Origin: Ophiura sarsii
Taxonomy: Eukaryota > Echinodermata > Ophiuroidea > Amphilepidida > Ophiuridae
Reading direction: 5' to 3'
Length of the DNA: 64,000 bases
Assembly (NCBI GenBank): GCA_035610835.1
Contig: CM069448.1
Coordinates: forward strand, 33,613,652 to 33,677,651
Shown: in pieces, positions 1 through 12,222 of the stretch
Layout of the letters: the number at the start of each line of letters is the position of its first letter
Numbering within the stretch: the stretch's first letter is position 1
Made by a program: the position numbers and the translations under genes
The notes under the pieces: generated by a model
The model's database searches: none
What the model was told of the DNA's origin: nothing
The model's input: only the letters and a program-made list of their open reading frames with translations

Positions 1-470
1 GATCGCATAATATGCCTTTAAAGTCAAATTAAAGTTATCAATGACGTTCTGCTTTTGTAGATGTTGGAGAAAATTCTGCCTACAAAATCCAGACAGTCTC
101 GAAATGTGATTATTAGGAGGCAGATGTTTGTGTTACTCATAATTCTTGTACTCACGCCTAAAATGCACCAATTTAATATAAAAGGTTGTGATTGGTTAAG
201 ATAGGGACTTGTTAATACGGTAACGGCTCACAATTGAAAGACGAATAATAAAAGTGAGGAAATTAATCTTTCACCTTTATTGGGTAACCAAATCTTCGAA
301 ATCTGTCCATCTATATATAGGTCGCTATAATGACAAACAGCTAAAAACAACCCACTCTCTTTGGGAAGACGACACTATAACTTATATGAAATGCTTATCT
401 TATACGCGAATCTTGTTCACTAATATTGATGGCATATCCTGATCATAGAGACATAAAGTTGAACTAGCCA
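1..470 (-). repeat. Inverted partial module M (left copy)
   Basis: Read on the minus strand, this matches 8060-8585. Examples are ATAGGTCGCTATAATGACAA against the reverse complement of the segment near 8150-8175, and GATGGCATATCCTGATCATAGAGAC against the segment near 8065. Together with 8060-8585 it forms inverted repeats about 0.5 kb long and 7.6 kb apart. Confidence 0.7.
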
Positions 471-998
471 TTGTATCGAGTTCAAATTACAAGTTCTAAG
501 TTCAAATTACATCGAAAAGCAAAGATATAATAAAAAAGTACAATCCCAGTATTGCAATAATATGTAATTGGATATGTTATTCTCTTGTAAACCTATTGTA
601 ATAACGAGTATTCTCTCTATGAAATGATGTCAAGCTTTGGCTGTCATATCCGTCTCAATACCAATTTAAATTGATGTTTTATTACATAGCATGTCTAATA
701 TAAAATAAAACATTCTGTATTGGTAGTATTTTTTTTAAATATTGCAAGTTCAATCTCGTAGTCAATAATGCTTCAAGTTCTGTTAATTAGCCGATAATAC
801 ATTAATTGTACCATTAAATTATTGTTATAATTAACCAATTGTTTTGGTACATGCATATTGAAATGTAGGATAGATAATTGATTCGTTAGAAGAGCATCGT
901 GATTTTCCCGACACTCACTTTCCACCTTGTCTTTGTGCACCAGCCTCTCGTTCATGTGACGCTCGAATTGAAATGAGCAACTGAGCAGCGAAGACAAT

Positions 999-1340
999 AT
1001 GGCGTATCAAGACTGGTTGGAAGAGGCCGACGAAACAACTGACGAGATGCGGACTGACAAAAACGAAAAGGATTTAATCAGGGCATGGACGGGGACGATG
1101 CGAACGAAAAGGCCAGTATGGGCAGTTAAGAAAAACTTCTGTAACAACTATAAGGACTATCTGTTCAGTTACCAACTTGTGAAAGGCAATATACTCATCA
1201 GGAAATTGTGAGAGAGCTTGAAGAAAAAGTGGATAAATGAATTGATATTAACAAATCCTTGAACAGAATGATTCCAAAACACCAGGGCAAATGGAAAGGA
1301 TTGTTCGACCAGAGTGTGAAGATAAATAAAGAACTATTTA
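999..1340 (+). pseudogene. Degraded copy of a small unidentified gene (unit A)
   Basis: An ATG at 999 opens a 70-codon frame beginning MAYQDWLEEADETTDE. A second coding-like stretch in another frame (about 1190-1330) reads QEIVRELEEKVDK, then a stop, then IDINKSLNRMIPKH. Both stretches are matched in unit B, where the second is intact and ends in an acidic tail and a stop. The protein family is not recognised. Frame changes in both copies at similar places could reflect an ancient frameshift or an unrecognised small intron. It is treated as a relic. Confidence 0.35.
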
Positions 1341-2869
1341 AAAAATATCGTGTATTCTGCTAATACGTAATAATCAATGCAAATATTTCCTGTATTTATT
1401 GTAGCAGATAAGAATAAGTTATATGAACTATTATTATAGTCTAACTAAAAGGGCAAATGGGACAACTAAACATATTATAATATAAAGGATGTCCAGTAAT
1501 TGCAAAGAAACGATGTACATCCCCACACTACCCATAACATAACATTACCGGGTAATACGGAGAAACCCCAAATGAACTCACCGGAATATAAATTATTATA
1601 TGTGGCATTGACCTTGAACCGATAGGAATCATTGGCCTAGCACACAAAAATGATAATTAACATTGAATTTTACCTAATTGAGGAGAAATTGTAACCGTGA
1701 GGGGTATATCTCGTACTTAAACCTTGACCTTGAACCCAACCCACCTGACCAACCTTAAAATCTCAGCGTAAAACTTAATTTTACTCTGGAGCACAGAGTA
1801 TTCTTTTTGCAATAATGCCAAATTTGATAGAATTTCTTTTTCACATCATATTTATAATGCCTCGATATTATTTGGCCAAAGAGTATGACTCTACCCTTTC
1901 GATGTAAAAAAATAGAGTTATCTTTCCTTTTAAACAATTTAAAATAACATTTTCGCCATCAGGAGACTTTTAATTGGTCAAAGAACTTCGCGTTAATTTG
2001 TCTTATTTTATTTGGTGTTACAATGTGTCAGTAACGTCTGGTCTTTGTTTCAATAATCCCTATCATTTTCACCTCGGCGCGTACGTTTTCGTCATAAGGG
2101 ATCGTGACTTGTCCAATGTATTATATTGGATGTTGACGTGAGGGACTAGTTCCAAACGTGGAAGTAACACTTTCACATTTTATTCTTGATATTACCAACT
2201 CTTTTTAGTAAATGTAACTCGCTTTTAATCTTGTATGATCGTGTGCTGTGTATGTAATGTTGTAATGTTGATACACAACGTGTTGAAGTTTTGGAGAGAT
2301 TCCAATGTTTTCAAAACCTGTCACTTTCTGGATGACAAAAATCGTTTGATATTTTACTCCCAATCCCATCATAATGTTTATGTGATAATTTCATAACACC
2401 CCATAGCAAAATAAAAAGGCACCCTCCCTGTGACTACCCGATAGTTATCGGATACTCACCGGGTGCTCTCAAGGTGACAAATTTGAAGCGAACCGAAAGC
2501 TCCCGCTTGCGGATACCCTTTCAGACAACCAATAGCTAAAGTGGGAAGCCACCCGATGGGTTTCCAGATACTTAGCCACTGAAAAAGGCTCCCAAAAAGG
2601 GTCCGCAAACTATAAACATACTTTATATGCTCATTTTGGTATTACTTTTGGCTCTTTCTACAACTATAGATGCCATCATTGGTAAATATGTATATAGCGT
2701 CTTCAAGTTGGAGTGGGTACAAAAGGCAGGAGGAGTGGGACAGGCCAGCTGCGATCAGCACGGGGGATAAATTACTAATTTTGGTTATACATGATTATGA
2801 CATTTCATTTTGGGGCATCAGAGGGGAGCCTTCTGGAAGAGGAAGGAGAGGAGAGGGGGGGGGGGGGGG

Positions 2870-3012
2870 CATCCAGAAATAATATCTTGTCATCCTGTTC
2901 TTCCGCAAACGTCAACTTGATATTGGACGTGAGATCGATCGTGTTTAGATGGTTTGTCTGCAAACTATCGGCACAGAAAAATCGAAAGTTTTTACTCTCA
3001 ACTGCCTTTGCT
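2870..3012 (-). pseudogene. Inverted Penelope-like fragment in unit A
   Basis: On the minus strand this reads NHLNTIDLTSNIKLTFAEEQ followed by DDKILFLDA, the same PLE motif as at 17725-17810 and about 85-90% identical at DNA level. It ends at a G15 run (2855-2869, C-rich on the minus strand). Unlike the unit B copy it lies inverted, at the left edge of a foldback region, so it was probably carried there by rearrangement. Confidence 0.65.
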
Positions 3013-3618
3013 ATATAAAAGCTATCGGCAAATTTCACATGCATATTAGATCAACGGGTATAGTCACCGGATAACTTTATTTGCAAATTAGGTATGTTCA
3101 AAAACTTCTGGATGACCATCGGATGACTACTAGTACAACAAATCATACTTAGTGATATTTGTCATCAGTTGGTATTATTCATCATAGGGTATTTTGCATG
3201 TTTCACTATCTGTCCCCATCCTAAGTATGACTCCTTCTAAATATGATTTTCGTGTTAATTTCTGTATCGCTTACCAGAGCTCAAAAACACACTTCTTTGT
3301 GCTTGTTCGTATCTACTCTTTCTCATCTATCTTGCCATTCGTTTAATATTTTGTACAAATGCAATATTCCCTTGAAATTTGAGGTGAAATTCTAAGCCAA
3401 TTCACTTTAACGGCACTCGCGATGTTTATCGAAATCGGCGCCATGTTTTATTATAATAGACTCGTTTCAATACATTCGTAAGTTCGTAAAAAGTGATGTG
3501 CGTATAATATAAGATGTTGGCGATGGGAATGAGACTAAATTCACCCCGCAAATCATTTGAGATGCACTCCATTCACTTCATACAGCAAATGAAATTGACA
3601 GTTTCTCGCAATACAATT

Positions 3619-3662
3619 TCCCATACGTTGGTAGGGGAAAAAAAAACCCCACCAACGTATGG
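3619..3662. repeat. Near-perfect hairpin with A9 loop
   Basis: CCCATACGTTGGTAGGGG is followed by nine A and then CCCCACCAACGTATGGG. The arms pair over 17 bp with one bulged base. It is isolated within the foldback region, with no visible duplication around it. Confidence 0.8.
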
Positions 3663-3689
3663 GTTTCCTGTACTAGATGACTACCGGAT

Positions 3690-3905
3690 AGCCACCGGAT
3701 AACTTTCGGGAGACCATCGGATGACTATCGGGAGACCACCGGACGACTATATATCGGAGACCATCGTCGACTTTCAGCCATTTCTGTACAGAAAGTCATC
3801 CGATGGTCTCCCGATAGTCATCCGATGGTCTCCCGATAGTCATCCGATGCTCTCCCGATAGTCATCCAGTGGTCTCCCGATAGTCATTCGGTGGTCTCCC
3901 GATGT
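3690..3905. repeat. 22 bp minisatellite, two orientations
   Basis: Units of GGGAGACCATCGGATGACTATC run on the + strand at about 3697-3765 and as the reverse complement at about 3795-3905 (five units of AGTCATCCGATGGTCTCCCGAT with few changes). The two blocks face each other across about 30 bp, so the stretch can fold on itself. Confidence 0.8.
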
Positions 3906-4199
3906 GATCACGGGGGATAAATGACTAATTTTGGTTATACATGATTATGACATTTCATTTGGGGGCATCAGAGGGGAGCCTTCAGGCAGAGGAAGAAGGG
4001 TTTAGGGGGGTTACCCCACTGTGCCCCTGCATGTTAATTATTATCTTGATCATTAGCTTATAATTATAAAGCAATTACAGTGCCCTTCGAGGTACTTTTT
4101 AAGAAATCTGATTGTATACATTTTGCTTCAATGTGATCTTTTTTGATAAATGTATGCCCATTAATTCTCACGGTGCATTATATAAATTGTACACATCAT

Positions 4200-4530
4200 T
4201 CTCACTCACAGTAAAATAAATATATTCGCGTGTTTTTTTTATTTTAGCGGTAGCTGCTTGGGGGGGGGGGGGGGGGGCGAAAATTAATGAAATTTTAGTT
4301 TACAGTATACAGTAATCAGATTTATACTCTAAAAGTGGTAATTTGACGCGATTCAATTTTCGCGCTTTGCCGACTTTCAGCCATTTCCTTGTTTTTAAAA
4401 GTTCATTACATAGACTTATACACAAAATAAATATGTTCGCGTATTTTTATTTTCGCAGTAGTTGTTTGAAGCGCGGAAATAAATGTAGGATGAACATTTC
4501 CACGTTTACAGTAAAAACAGTTTCAGGTCC
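4200..4530. mobile_element. Degraded MITE with TTCGCG-rich ends
   Basis: Contains repeated AATAAATATRTTCGCGT, TTTTCGCGCTTTG and ends in CATTTCCACGTTTACAGTAAA, resembling the intact small element at 21660-21840 whose ends read ACTGTAAAAGTGGAAATTTT. Boundaries are uncertain and a G18 run lies inside. Confidence 0.4.
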
Positions 4531-4574
4531 TAGGAGAAGCCCACCCGGTGGTCTCCTGAAAACCAGGCTGCTTG

Positions 4575-4705
4575 GAAGCCATCGGATGGTTACCGGATGA
4601 CTGTATAGAAAGTCATCCGATTGTCTCCCGATAGTCATCCGATGGTCTCCCGATAGTCATCCGTGGTCTCCCGATAGTCATCCGGTGGTCTCCCGATGAT
4701 TGAAT
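4575..4705 (-). repeat. 22 bp minisatellite, second block
   Basis: About four units of AGTCATCCGATGGTCTCCCGAT, the same family as 3795-3905, preceded by related degenerate copies (GGAAGCCATCGGATGGTTAC). One unit has lost three bases. Confidence 0.75.
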
Positions 4706-5865
4706 AGACATTTATCCGGTGGCTATCCGGTAGTCATCTGATGGTCATTCAAAAGTTTTTGAACATACCTAATTTGCATTCAAAGTTATCCAGTGATTAC
4801 CCCATGATCTAATTTGCATGTGAAATTGGCCGATGGCTATCTGGTAAATTCATATTTTTTTTTAGAGTTCAGCTATTCTATACATAGTTATATAACATAA
4901 TAACAATATATTAAACATACTAGTATCAAGAAGTTACAAATATGAACAAAATATTACTCTACCAGCGAACAGCATGTACCACCAATTATCATTAGCATGA
5001 AGATAGATGGCTCATTATCATCACTACGCGACGGTACATGACCCTCGCAGGTGAGTTTGACAAACAAAACAATATATATATAATATGGGCTGTCGTGTAC
5101 ATCTGTTTTACAAGAAAAATATCAAAAACCTACTATTTACTCTGTGCTGTGTAGGCTTTTGCCAACCGTATGCCACATATTTTCACTATGTCTCAAGATA
5201 CTAATTCTCCATCTTAATTCGTATAGAAACCATTTAAATGCATCAACTGTAAATTTTGTAACTGCATGAACGTAAATATACCTTGATTGCCAATACATGA
5301 TATTAAAACCGGGATTCACACGTTTTTTATTTACATATACACGAGGTTCTTAAACGAGTACTTATTTCAATAGGCATATTGTTGGCGTTTAATAAAGCAA
5401 AACAATACTTTGGAATTGATTTGAAAATAATAAATAGCTCTGCAATCCAGTTGTGCTTGTTTTAAGCTTGTCAAGTATATATGTAGTGGAAAATACACCA
5501 TCAATATTTATATTAAGGTCATTGATATATATTATATCACTATCAATCCAATGTTTGAAATACACGGTCTTACATGTACCATTGTGCATGATCAGTTCAT
5601 TTCCCCATATTATATGACTTTTGACCCTTAATGAGTCGTTGATTGGTAAGTTCCTATAATCAGATTATATATTCAGATTTTTTTTGCTATGGGACTGTTT
5701 CCAAGGTCCCCTGAAGCTGTTGGGTTTTAGCATGTTTGAATGGTCGCCTGTAATAAACTTCGACTTGGTTCAGAGAAAAAAAAAGAGAGACACTATACAC
5801 TAATAAAAGCCCAACATACATGATATAACTCATTTAACTTCAATCACACAGACGTTGACAATATA

Positions 5866-6306
5866 AAGGGTTCAACAAAAGAAAGTATACCACTTTGTTT
5901 ATGTCATTTTGAGTAATTTCTAATTTGTTGTTGACCAAACAGGCTAGATAGGCATTTAGATGAATATTTTAGGCATAATTTGATACCAAATTTGCCCCCT
6001 AACAACAAAGATAAATCATGACTAGCACCATTTAAAGGAAAATATACCATTTTCAAAAGTCGCATTTCCAATACACAGCACGAGAAGATTTGGTTAATCT
6101 GTCCATGTTCTTCCCATCCATAACATTCCTTTACATTCAAATCCTTCACCCATGCATCAGTTTACATTTGAATTAGCCCGCGCATTGAGGGATATGCGCG
6201 GTGATCAGTACGGGATAAATACGGCATATGTGTGTGTTAACAATTGGCCCTAAAGTTACTCAAAATGACATAAACAAAGTGGTATACTTTCTTTTGTTGA
6301 ACCCTT
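5866..6306. mobile_element. MITE, 441 bp, TA target duplication
   Basis: The ends AAGGGTTCAACAAAAGAAAG and its inverse form perfect inverted repeats of at least 49 bp, and TA stands on both sides (5864-5865, 6307-6308). Further in, the arms stay similar. TA duplication and end structure fit the IS630-Tc1-mariner group. No transposase is present. The same family, more diverged, forms the element at 47967-48793. Unit B has no copy here. Confidence 0.85.
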
Positions 6307-6499
6307 TAGATCACTAAGTCTACCCCTCCTCTTCCCTCCAGATTACAGCTCTTGAAATTTATTATTGGACACACACTGTACATTTTTCAAAAATCTTAAA
6401 ATCTTAGGGGATGCTGTGCACCCCTTTAACAAATTATGGGCAAGCACCCCCACTTCCAACGGGCTTGGGCTTGTTTGACATGAAGTCAAAATTGTCATG

Positions 6500-6763
6500 C
6501 TACTCACCATAGGAGTATATTGGTTATAATGAGGTTGATTAATTATTCATGATATATTTCCAAAGTGACATTTGTATGGGTATTTCAAGAAGGCACATGT
6601 TTTCTTCAATTCCATGGAATTGAATAATGTTGCAGATGTTGTAGGAAACATGAATGTAGTAATGAGAAAAGATTCAGCAACACATTTGTTCAACTCGTAG
6701 TGAAATATTACACTCCAAATGTAATATATGGGATGATTTTGACACCATAACCAAGTGTACATT
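6500..6763. mobile_element. Tc1-like element remnant, end-trimmed
   Basis: Matches the inside of 18748-19059 but lacks both terminal sequences. At the right, unit A reads AACCAAGTGTACATTC where unit B has about 24 extra bases carrying the terminal repeat between two GTGT words. This suggests deletion through that microhomology. Confidence 0.6.
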
Positions 6764-6861
6764 CATATAAAGCACCAATCCACAGCATTTACAATGGACA
6801 ATATAACAACAGATATTAACAAACACCGGCGAAGTCCCAACGAAAAATAAGCAAGGACATT

Positions 6862-6932
6862 CACCGGTGGGACCTGAACCCCCGACCTCCTGAAGTCTCT
6901 AGGCAGGCGCTTTAACCACTCGGCCACTCTTG
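6862..6932 (-). repeat. tRNA-derived SINE-like head (unit A)
   Basis: Minus strand shows an A box, GTGGCCGAGTGGTTAAAGC, and a B box, GGGGGTTCAGGTCCC, with Leu/Ser-tRNA-like spacing. The anticodon arm does not fold properly and the acceptor ends do not pair, so this is not a working tRNA. It is followed (minus strand) by a shared tail of about 90 bp. It is present at the same place in unit B, so it predates the segmental duplication. Confidence 0.65.
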
Positions 6933-7619
6933 ATACATATAATTCGGCAATTTGAACCAGGGTAAGTATAGGCGATGGGTTTTACAATACATATAACAGA
7001 ATAAAATGATACACACATACATCATACATTTATCACATACATTTGACGCAATGGAAGAATAAACCGGACCAAAACGTCAACAACTAGTATTACTTAAATG
7101 TTTTTCTTTAATTGATTGTTTCGGCAGACCACCTACGCTATGACAACACATGTCAAAACAACGAAGCTGCAACATACGCTGATTGTATTATGTAGGGAAT
7201 TCTGGCTGGCCATCTATTGATATTGTCTGAGCGGATTGATACCTTATAATGAGTACATATTCACGTTCGTTGTCTCTTGGTAGGTTCAGCAATAGATATA
7301 ATTTGACTGATTAGCATGCAAAATCACATCCCAAGTTTGACGCCTCAGAGCGCTGGTTAAAGAAGTCGGAATTCCCCAATTGAACTTGAGGAATTGCTGG
7401 CTAACCGCGTAGAGCAGAGGTGTTCGACCGTAAACGTGGATACTTTATAGATACGCCTAGCCCGTTCACAGACAAAGGTAATGTAGTCCTGTCAACACTC
7501 GGCCGTTGCCAAGAGGAAAACACATTCAATTCGTATTTTGATATACAAATTATTAGTTTACTTTTGATTCTAATTAGATCACGTATACAAATATTGTAGC
7601 ATACAATACTCACTATTTA

Positions 7620-8810
7620 TGCGTTTTAATTTATGTCAACAGCGATAAAAAATATAGTGGTTATCATTGAATATTGACATCTTGGCATTAAGATTTTCGG
7701 AGTTGTTCCGCTTGTGAATTTCTAGTATTGAGGAAGAGCTGTATGGTATAGATGACCTTTTGGGGCTAAATTATGTTGGATTTTTTACCAGCACGGTTAG
7801 GGAAGCAAACAGGTACGACGAAGACGGGCGTCTATAGGATACGCCTTGGTAAAACTGTGTGTAAATGTTCTTGCGCTACCACTTAGAAGATCAGTCCGAT
7901 GGATTAGGATAAGTTGTACCGTCAGTTCTGCGGTTCGCCAAAGGTAATGGGGAATAGTCTCTCCTAGCTAGATCATCAATAATGCTGATAGGACAGCTTT
8001 GAACGTTGGAAAGGCATCAAGCCACGCATAGCAGGAAGAATTAGCTGTATTCATTTACTTTGTGTCTCTATGGCCAGGACATGCTATTATTAATATTTTA
8101 CAATTTTGGTGCATAAGCATCCATACTTGCAACGTAGTTGTCCCAAGAGAGTGGCTTGTTTGTTCATTGTAGCGACCTATATAGATAGATATTATATCCA
8201 AATATTTGTTGTCACTCAGTGACCGTAAAAAAACATAATTCCATTCCTTTAACTTTGTCCTTACTATTGATCCGTATCTGCGGTTGCACACCCCGTCCAT
8301 TTTTAACCAAATCTTTTATGACTAGAAACACGTCCCGCACTTATATTTCAGCTAACTATAGCCTTTGTATATAAACTGACGCATTGTGAGCATGATTACA
8401 ATATCGACTCTCAAAACAAACTAAGTAACATAAACGTCTGATTCTCAAAAAATCACTTTTTCGAGACTCATGGAAAAAAATCTTAGGAGGACACTTTAGT
8501 TAACATATAGCTTTACGCAGCAGCAGAACGTCATTGATAATTTCGGATCTCCCTTGATTATTGGTAATTTGATAAGCTCTTTTAACGTAGGGGCAGAATG
8601 TTTCTATTTTGGTGTTAGTTGCGTAGATTCGTGAGCAGACATTCCCTCAGTTTAGTTTTTACACAATAGATATTTTGCCTGATCTAAATCTTTGAAATAA
8701 GAAGAAATATCATCATAAACATCAAGATTTCAGTGGGATAAAACATGTTCTCTTTGCAAGAAAAAGGAAGGTCTGTTTTGTCGGCCGAAAACCTTCTGTT
8801 TTGTCGGCCA
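7620..8810 (+). repeat. Module M, copy 1
   Basis: Runs from GTTTTAATTTATGTCAACAG through GTGTCTCTATGGCCAGGACA, the TAGCGACCTATATAG segment and GCAGCAGCAGAACGTCATTG to the AAAACATGTTCTCTTTGCAA segment. The same order of landmarks occurs at 12815, 19938 and 25805. The part at about 8060-8585 is also present inverted at 1-470 and 15105-15570. No protein is encoded. Confidence 0.75.
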
Positions 8811-10098
8811 TTTTAACTCTCCATTTTCATGAATTTGAGTCTTTGGTTGGATACAGGATGCTCGGCACATGATGCATCAAAGATAAAACTTAAGACTTTT
8901 TCTAAATTTGACTTATTTTGACCTTGTCCGACATTTGTGGTCTTAAAATCAAATTAGCTTCTGCCGTAATGTGCCTCGTTTACTCATGTTGGGTCACAAA
9001 TATCCAAAGACCTTTTCCGTTGGACCTACACGGACGATACAAATTTACTATTTTTCTATACCATGGTCTTGCTACTCTCGTGTATATTCTTAACAACTCT
9101 TCATTTTGAAATATCAAAGAACCATAATACAACCGCGCAGAAAATCAAGAAACAATATTTGAAATAAAATCTATTCCGCATCTTTTTTTTAAATTCATGA
9201 AATTAAAGATCTTGTGATATGGAGTTCATAAGACGACGCGATTAACGAACAATCTGAGCCTCGAAAGACAGCTTCGTACCGGGCTGAGATATTTCAATAA
9301 AAGCTTTACAATGTTATCACCTTCGTTATCAGTTTTAATGTTGCCAAATATGAATGTCAATTGTCAGTGAATATTTTTTTGCGTGGGGTTCTAACGTATA
9401 TCATGTAAGAGTAAATTAATTTTTAACTCTCTTTATTGATGAAGAAAAAGATCTACTAGTGATATGAGGTCAATAAGAAAAAAACAATAATGACTGACCC
9501 GTCATGTAAAGTTTACTAAGCGAATTCCCTTTAAAATATCTCTAAAGTAATTATTTTCACCTCCAGAGCTAATCGAACTAAACCACGTAGTAGTTATGAT
9601 ATGGCAGATTTAGTGGTTGGATTTTACTATTGATTTGATAAAATCACGGTGATACATACATAACAGTATACATTAAACTTTACAATTATGTTCTGCTGTA
9701 TCAAATCAATTTCGTCATCGACTACAGCAAACATAACGTTAACATTTATTATTATTTGATTTGACAACCAACTTTTACACGCTCGGAGAGAATCAACGTG
9801 GCCCAATTTTATGAGATGAGATTAATACACATGTCATAATATGCGCAATTTATTGACAACCAGATGATAAGATTCACATAGCGTATACCTCATGCTTTAG
9901 GCTGCACTTCAAAACTAGTACGCATGGCTCATATATATAAATGACTTTTACGATAGGCGATCATGTAATATTTGCATCGCCATACACACAAGCACTCATT
10001 AAAATTGAATTTAAACCAAACACTTCTGCATTATGATGGAAATCTTTGCACTGGTCTCAGTTTCTCAATTAAAGTTTAATGGCTGCTTGTATGTATGG

Positions 10099-10293
10099 TA
10101 ATTAATTTATTGATTAATTAATTAATTAATTAATTAATTAATTAATTAATTAATTAATTAATTAATTAATTAATTAATCATTTATTTATTTATTTAATTA
10201 GTTAATTCATTAATGCGCAAAATTAGTTAATTAATTAATTAATTAATTAGTCAATTCATTAATGCGCAAAATTAGTTAATTAATTAATTAATT
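10099..10293. repeat. ATTA microsatellite
   Basis: Nearly pure (ATTA)n over about 75 bp, then degenerate TTTA and ATTA blocks separated by two copies of TTCATTAATGCGCAAAATTA. This tract is not in unit B, which jumps across this position. Confidence 0.9.
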
Positions 10294-10689
10294 TTTGATC
10301 CCGGTTAAAAACCGGGATCCTAAATCGGGGTTAGGGTTATGATGTGTCAATTATATTAAAGAAGGAGCATAATGTAATGTCATCAGTTAAGTTTTACAAA
10401 ATCTTGAGTCTAAATCAAAATAAGAGCTTACTTCGTACATACGTACAAAATGTGTGTATGCTGATCCTTGTATAATACTGATAAACGTTATGACGTGGTA
10501 CCGCAAAATTTCAATTAAGTTTTTGTAAATAAATGCTCGATTCTAGGCCATTGAGCTGATCTAGCTTAACATCTCCTTCTGTATGAATCTTAGACCTACG
10601 TGATCCAAAATGTAAGTCTGTAGGGTTCCAATCTAATTTGAAGCCAATCAGTAGCGTAGCTAGCGGGGGCAGGGGGGCAGACTGCCCCC

Positions 10690-10862
10690 GGACACCTAAA
10701 ATGGGGACGGCGAAGCGGAAAAATGGGGACGAGAAGAAGGGGAGAAAAGAGAGAAAGAAGGGGGAAGGAGAGGGAGAAAGAGAAGAGAAAGGGGGAGGAG
10801 AGGGAGAAAGAGAAGGGAAAGGGGAAGGAGAGGGGAAAGAGAAGAGAAATGGGGACGAGAAA
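10690..10862 (+). repeat. Purine-only GA-rich tract
   Basis: Almost entirely G and A on the + strand. The core is three units of about 30 bp (GGGGAAGGAGAGGGAGAAAG then AGAAGAGAAA with variants) framed by repeated GGGGACGAGAA. The long open frames on both strands here are artefacts of the low complexity. Such tracts can form triplex DNA. Confidence 0.85.
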
Positions 10863-11097
10863 TTGTTGATGTAGTACATTTACTGTGCGATTTATTTTGA
10901 CTGTGCGAATTTTTTTTGACTGTGCGACATTTTTTGACCTCGCCCAGTTAGTTTTTAAACAGTTAGTTTTTGTTTTTGCTCGTACACATTTAATAATTCA
11001 ATTGATTAATGATAAATTAATACTAAAAGTATGTCAATACCTGGGCCATTATATTGAATTATTTCATTAAGTCACCATCATGTAAAAAAAACACATA

Positions 11098-11420
11098 AGG
11101 GAATTTCGGGAATCGAACCCGTGTTTTCCGTTTATAAAAGACAGAATCACAGAAGCACGCCACAGAGATTGGACGATAGAAGTGGCATCATGTTATTAAT
11201 AAACCATTGTACTATTCAATTACACAAAACAGATTTTTATCATGAAAATTGTCCTGCTTAGTATAACATTTGTATGTGATACTCGCCCAAAATATGTTTG
11301 TAATGTCATGATAGTCCTTATTTTTGAAAAAGCGGTTACAACTTGGACATTTTTGGCCACAAAAATGGCGTCACTTTGTCCGGAACGTGGGTTTGTCCGG
11401 AACGTGGGCCGACTCAACGT
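11098..11420 (-). repeat. tRNA-derived repeat, copy 1
   Basis: Minus strand reads ATCTCTGTGGCGTGC (A-box like, as in Asn/Ile tRNAs) and CACGGGTTCGATTCCC (B box). The neighbouring 240 bp toward 11420 (GTGATACTCGCCCAAAATAT, TTTTTGGCCACAAAAATGGC) match 51453-51690, so both copies share a common body. A tRNA-derived interspersed repeat is the simplest reading; no folding tRNA is encoded. Confidence 0.55.
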
Positions 11421-12139
11421 GATTTTTTATTTACACTCACCTATGACCTAGCGAGTGACGACATATTTTAAATATTATGGAGGACCATTCACGTCAGAAT
11501 TTTACAGTAAAGTATAGGTTAACACTTGTCATATGCGACAATTAATTTTGTAAGGGGACAATGCTGATTAAGATGATTCCTCATCTATCCCAGCCGCGCC
11601 CATGACCAAGACCAACCGTTTCAAGCAGAGCCCAATCCCTTACTTTGTGTCATTATTGAATATGCAATAAGTTGGCACATAAATTCCCCTTATTTCCTTA
11701 CTTTTCGTATACCCACAGTGGTGGGCGTGTGGTTTGTTTAGGGAGGGGTGTCAAAGTTATCCATGTGTGTGGAGAGGTGACCTACTTCCACAGCTAATTT
11801 TGATGTTGTGCTAATTTGTTGCATTTCAAGCCTGGTTTTAGTTTCCCTTAATTTTCATACTTGGATCTGTGGAGTGGTAAAATAAAAATTAAATTTTACG
11901 ATTGTGTGCCAATATTTTGTATTTAATTTTTTTTTTAAACCCGCCGGAGGGCTAGCTTTGCCTTTTGATAATTGGTATGTCTCTATTAAAAAACTTTTAT
12001 TAATTGTATATACTCTTAAAATGTAGGCATGTATTAGTGTACATATATTATACATGTTCCATATTTATATAAAGTGTGATGATATCTATTTTTTTGTTCA
12101 AGTTAATTTAATTGTTTTAATGTTTTTAATTTGTGTGCA

Positions 12140-12222
12140 ATTTTAATGTAATATTCCCTGTAATTTGGCCTTTGGCCACCATTGCGAAATAAATATGAAT
12201 CTATCTAATCTATCTATCTAAT
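12140..12222 (+). mobile_element. LINE-like 3' end with (TCTA)n tail
   Basis: GGCCTTTGGCCACCATTGCG, then AAATAAATATGAA, then TCTATCTAATCTATCTATCT. A poly-A-signal-like word running straight into a short simple repeat is the usual 3' end of L2/CR1-type LINEs. The body upstream is AT-rich with no recognisable reverse transcriptase. Confidence 0.4.

Larger units (their letters stand above)
2400..4860. repeat. Foldback region with inverted arms and minisatellites
   Basis: About 3015-3140 is the reverse complement of 4735-4855; shared words are AATTAGGTATGTTCAAAAAC and ATGACCATC-GATGACTAC. Between them lie 22 bp minisatellites in both orientations (consensus GGGAGACCATCGGATGACTATC), a perfect hairpin at 3619-3662 and a direct repeat of about 85 bp (2778-2862 and 3905-3990, GGTTATACATGATTATGACA). 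Two G runs (2855-2869, 4260-4277) occur. This replaces about 1.2 kb of different sequence in unit B. It resembles a composite foldback element; no TSD was resolved. Confidence 0.6.
1..10646 (+). repeat. Segmental repeat unit A (first part)
   Basis: This stretch aligns, with insertions and deletions, to unit B at 15105-23710. Clear anchors are 95-470 with 15215-15570, 1630-2400 with 16930-17570, 6510-7100 with 18790-19380, 7100-9900 with 19400-23370 and 10465-10646 with 23525-23712. Between 2403 and 6505 the copies differ completely: A carries a foldback region and a MITE, while B carries a PLE relic and the left end of a Tc1-like element. The copies look roughly 85-95% identical by eye, so the duplication is old enough to have collected separate insertions. 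The left edge lies outside the window. Unit A resumes at about 12611 after an insertion. Confidence 0.8.

Noticed and set aside
10511..10879. 122-codon serine/proline-rich minus-strand frame
   Set aside because: It comes from the purine-only tract and the edge of an interspersed repeat, with no independent coding evidence.
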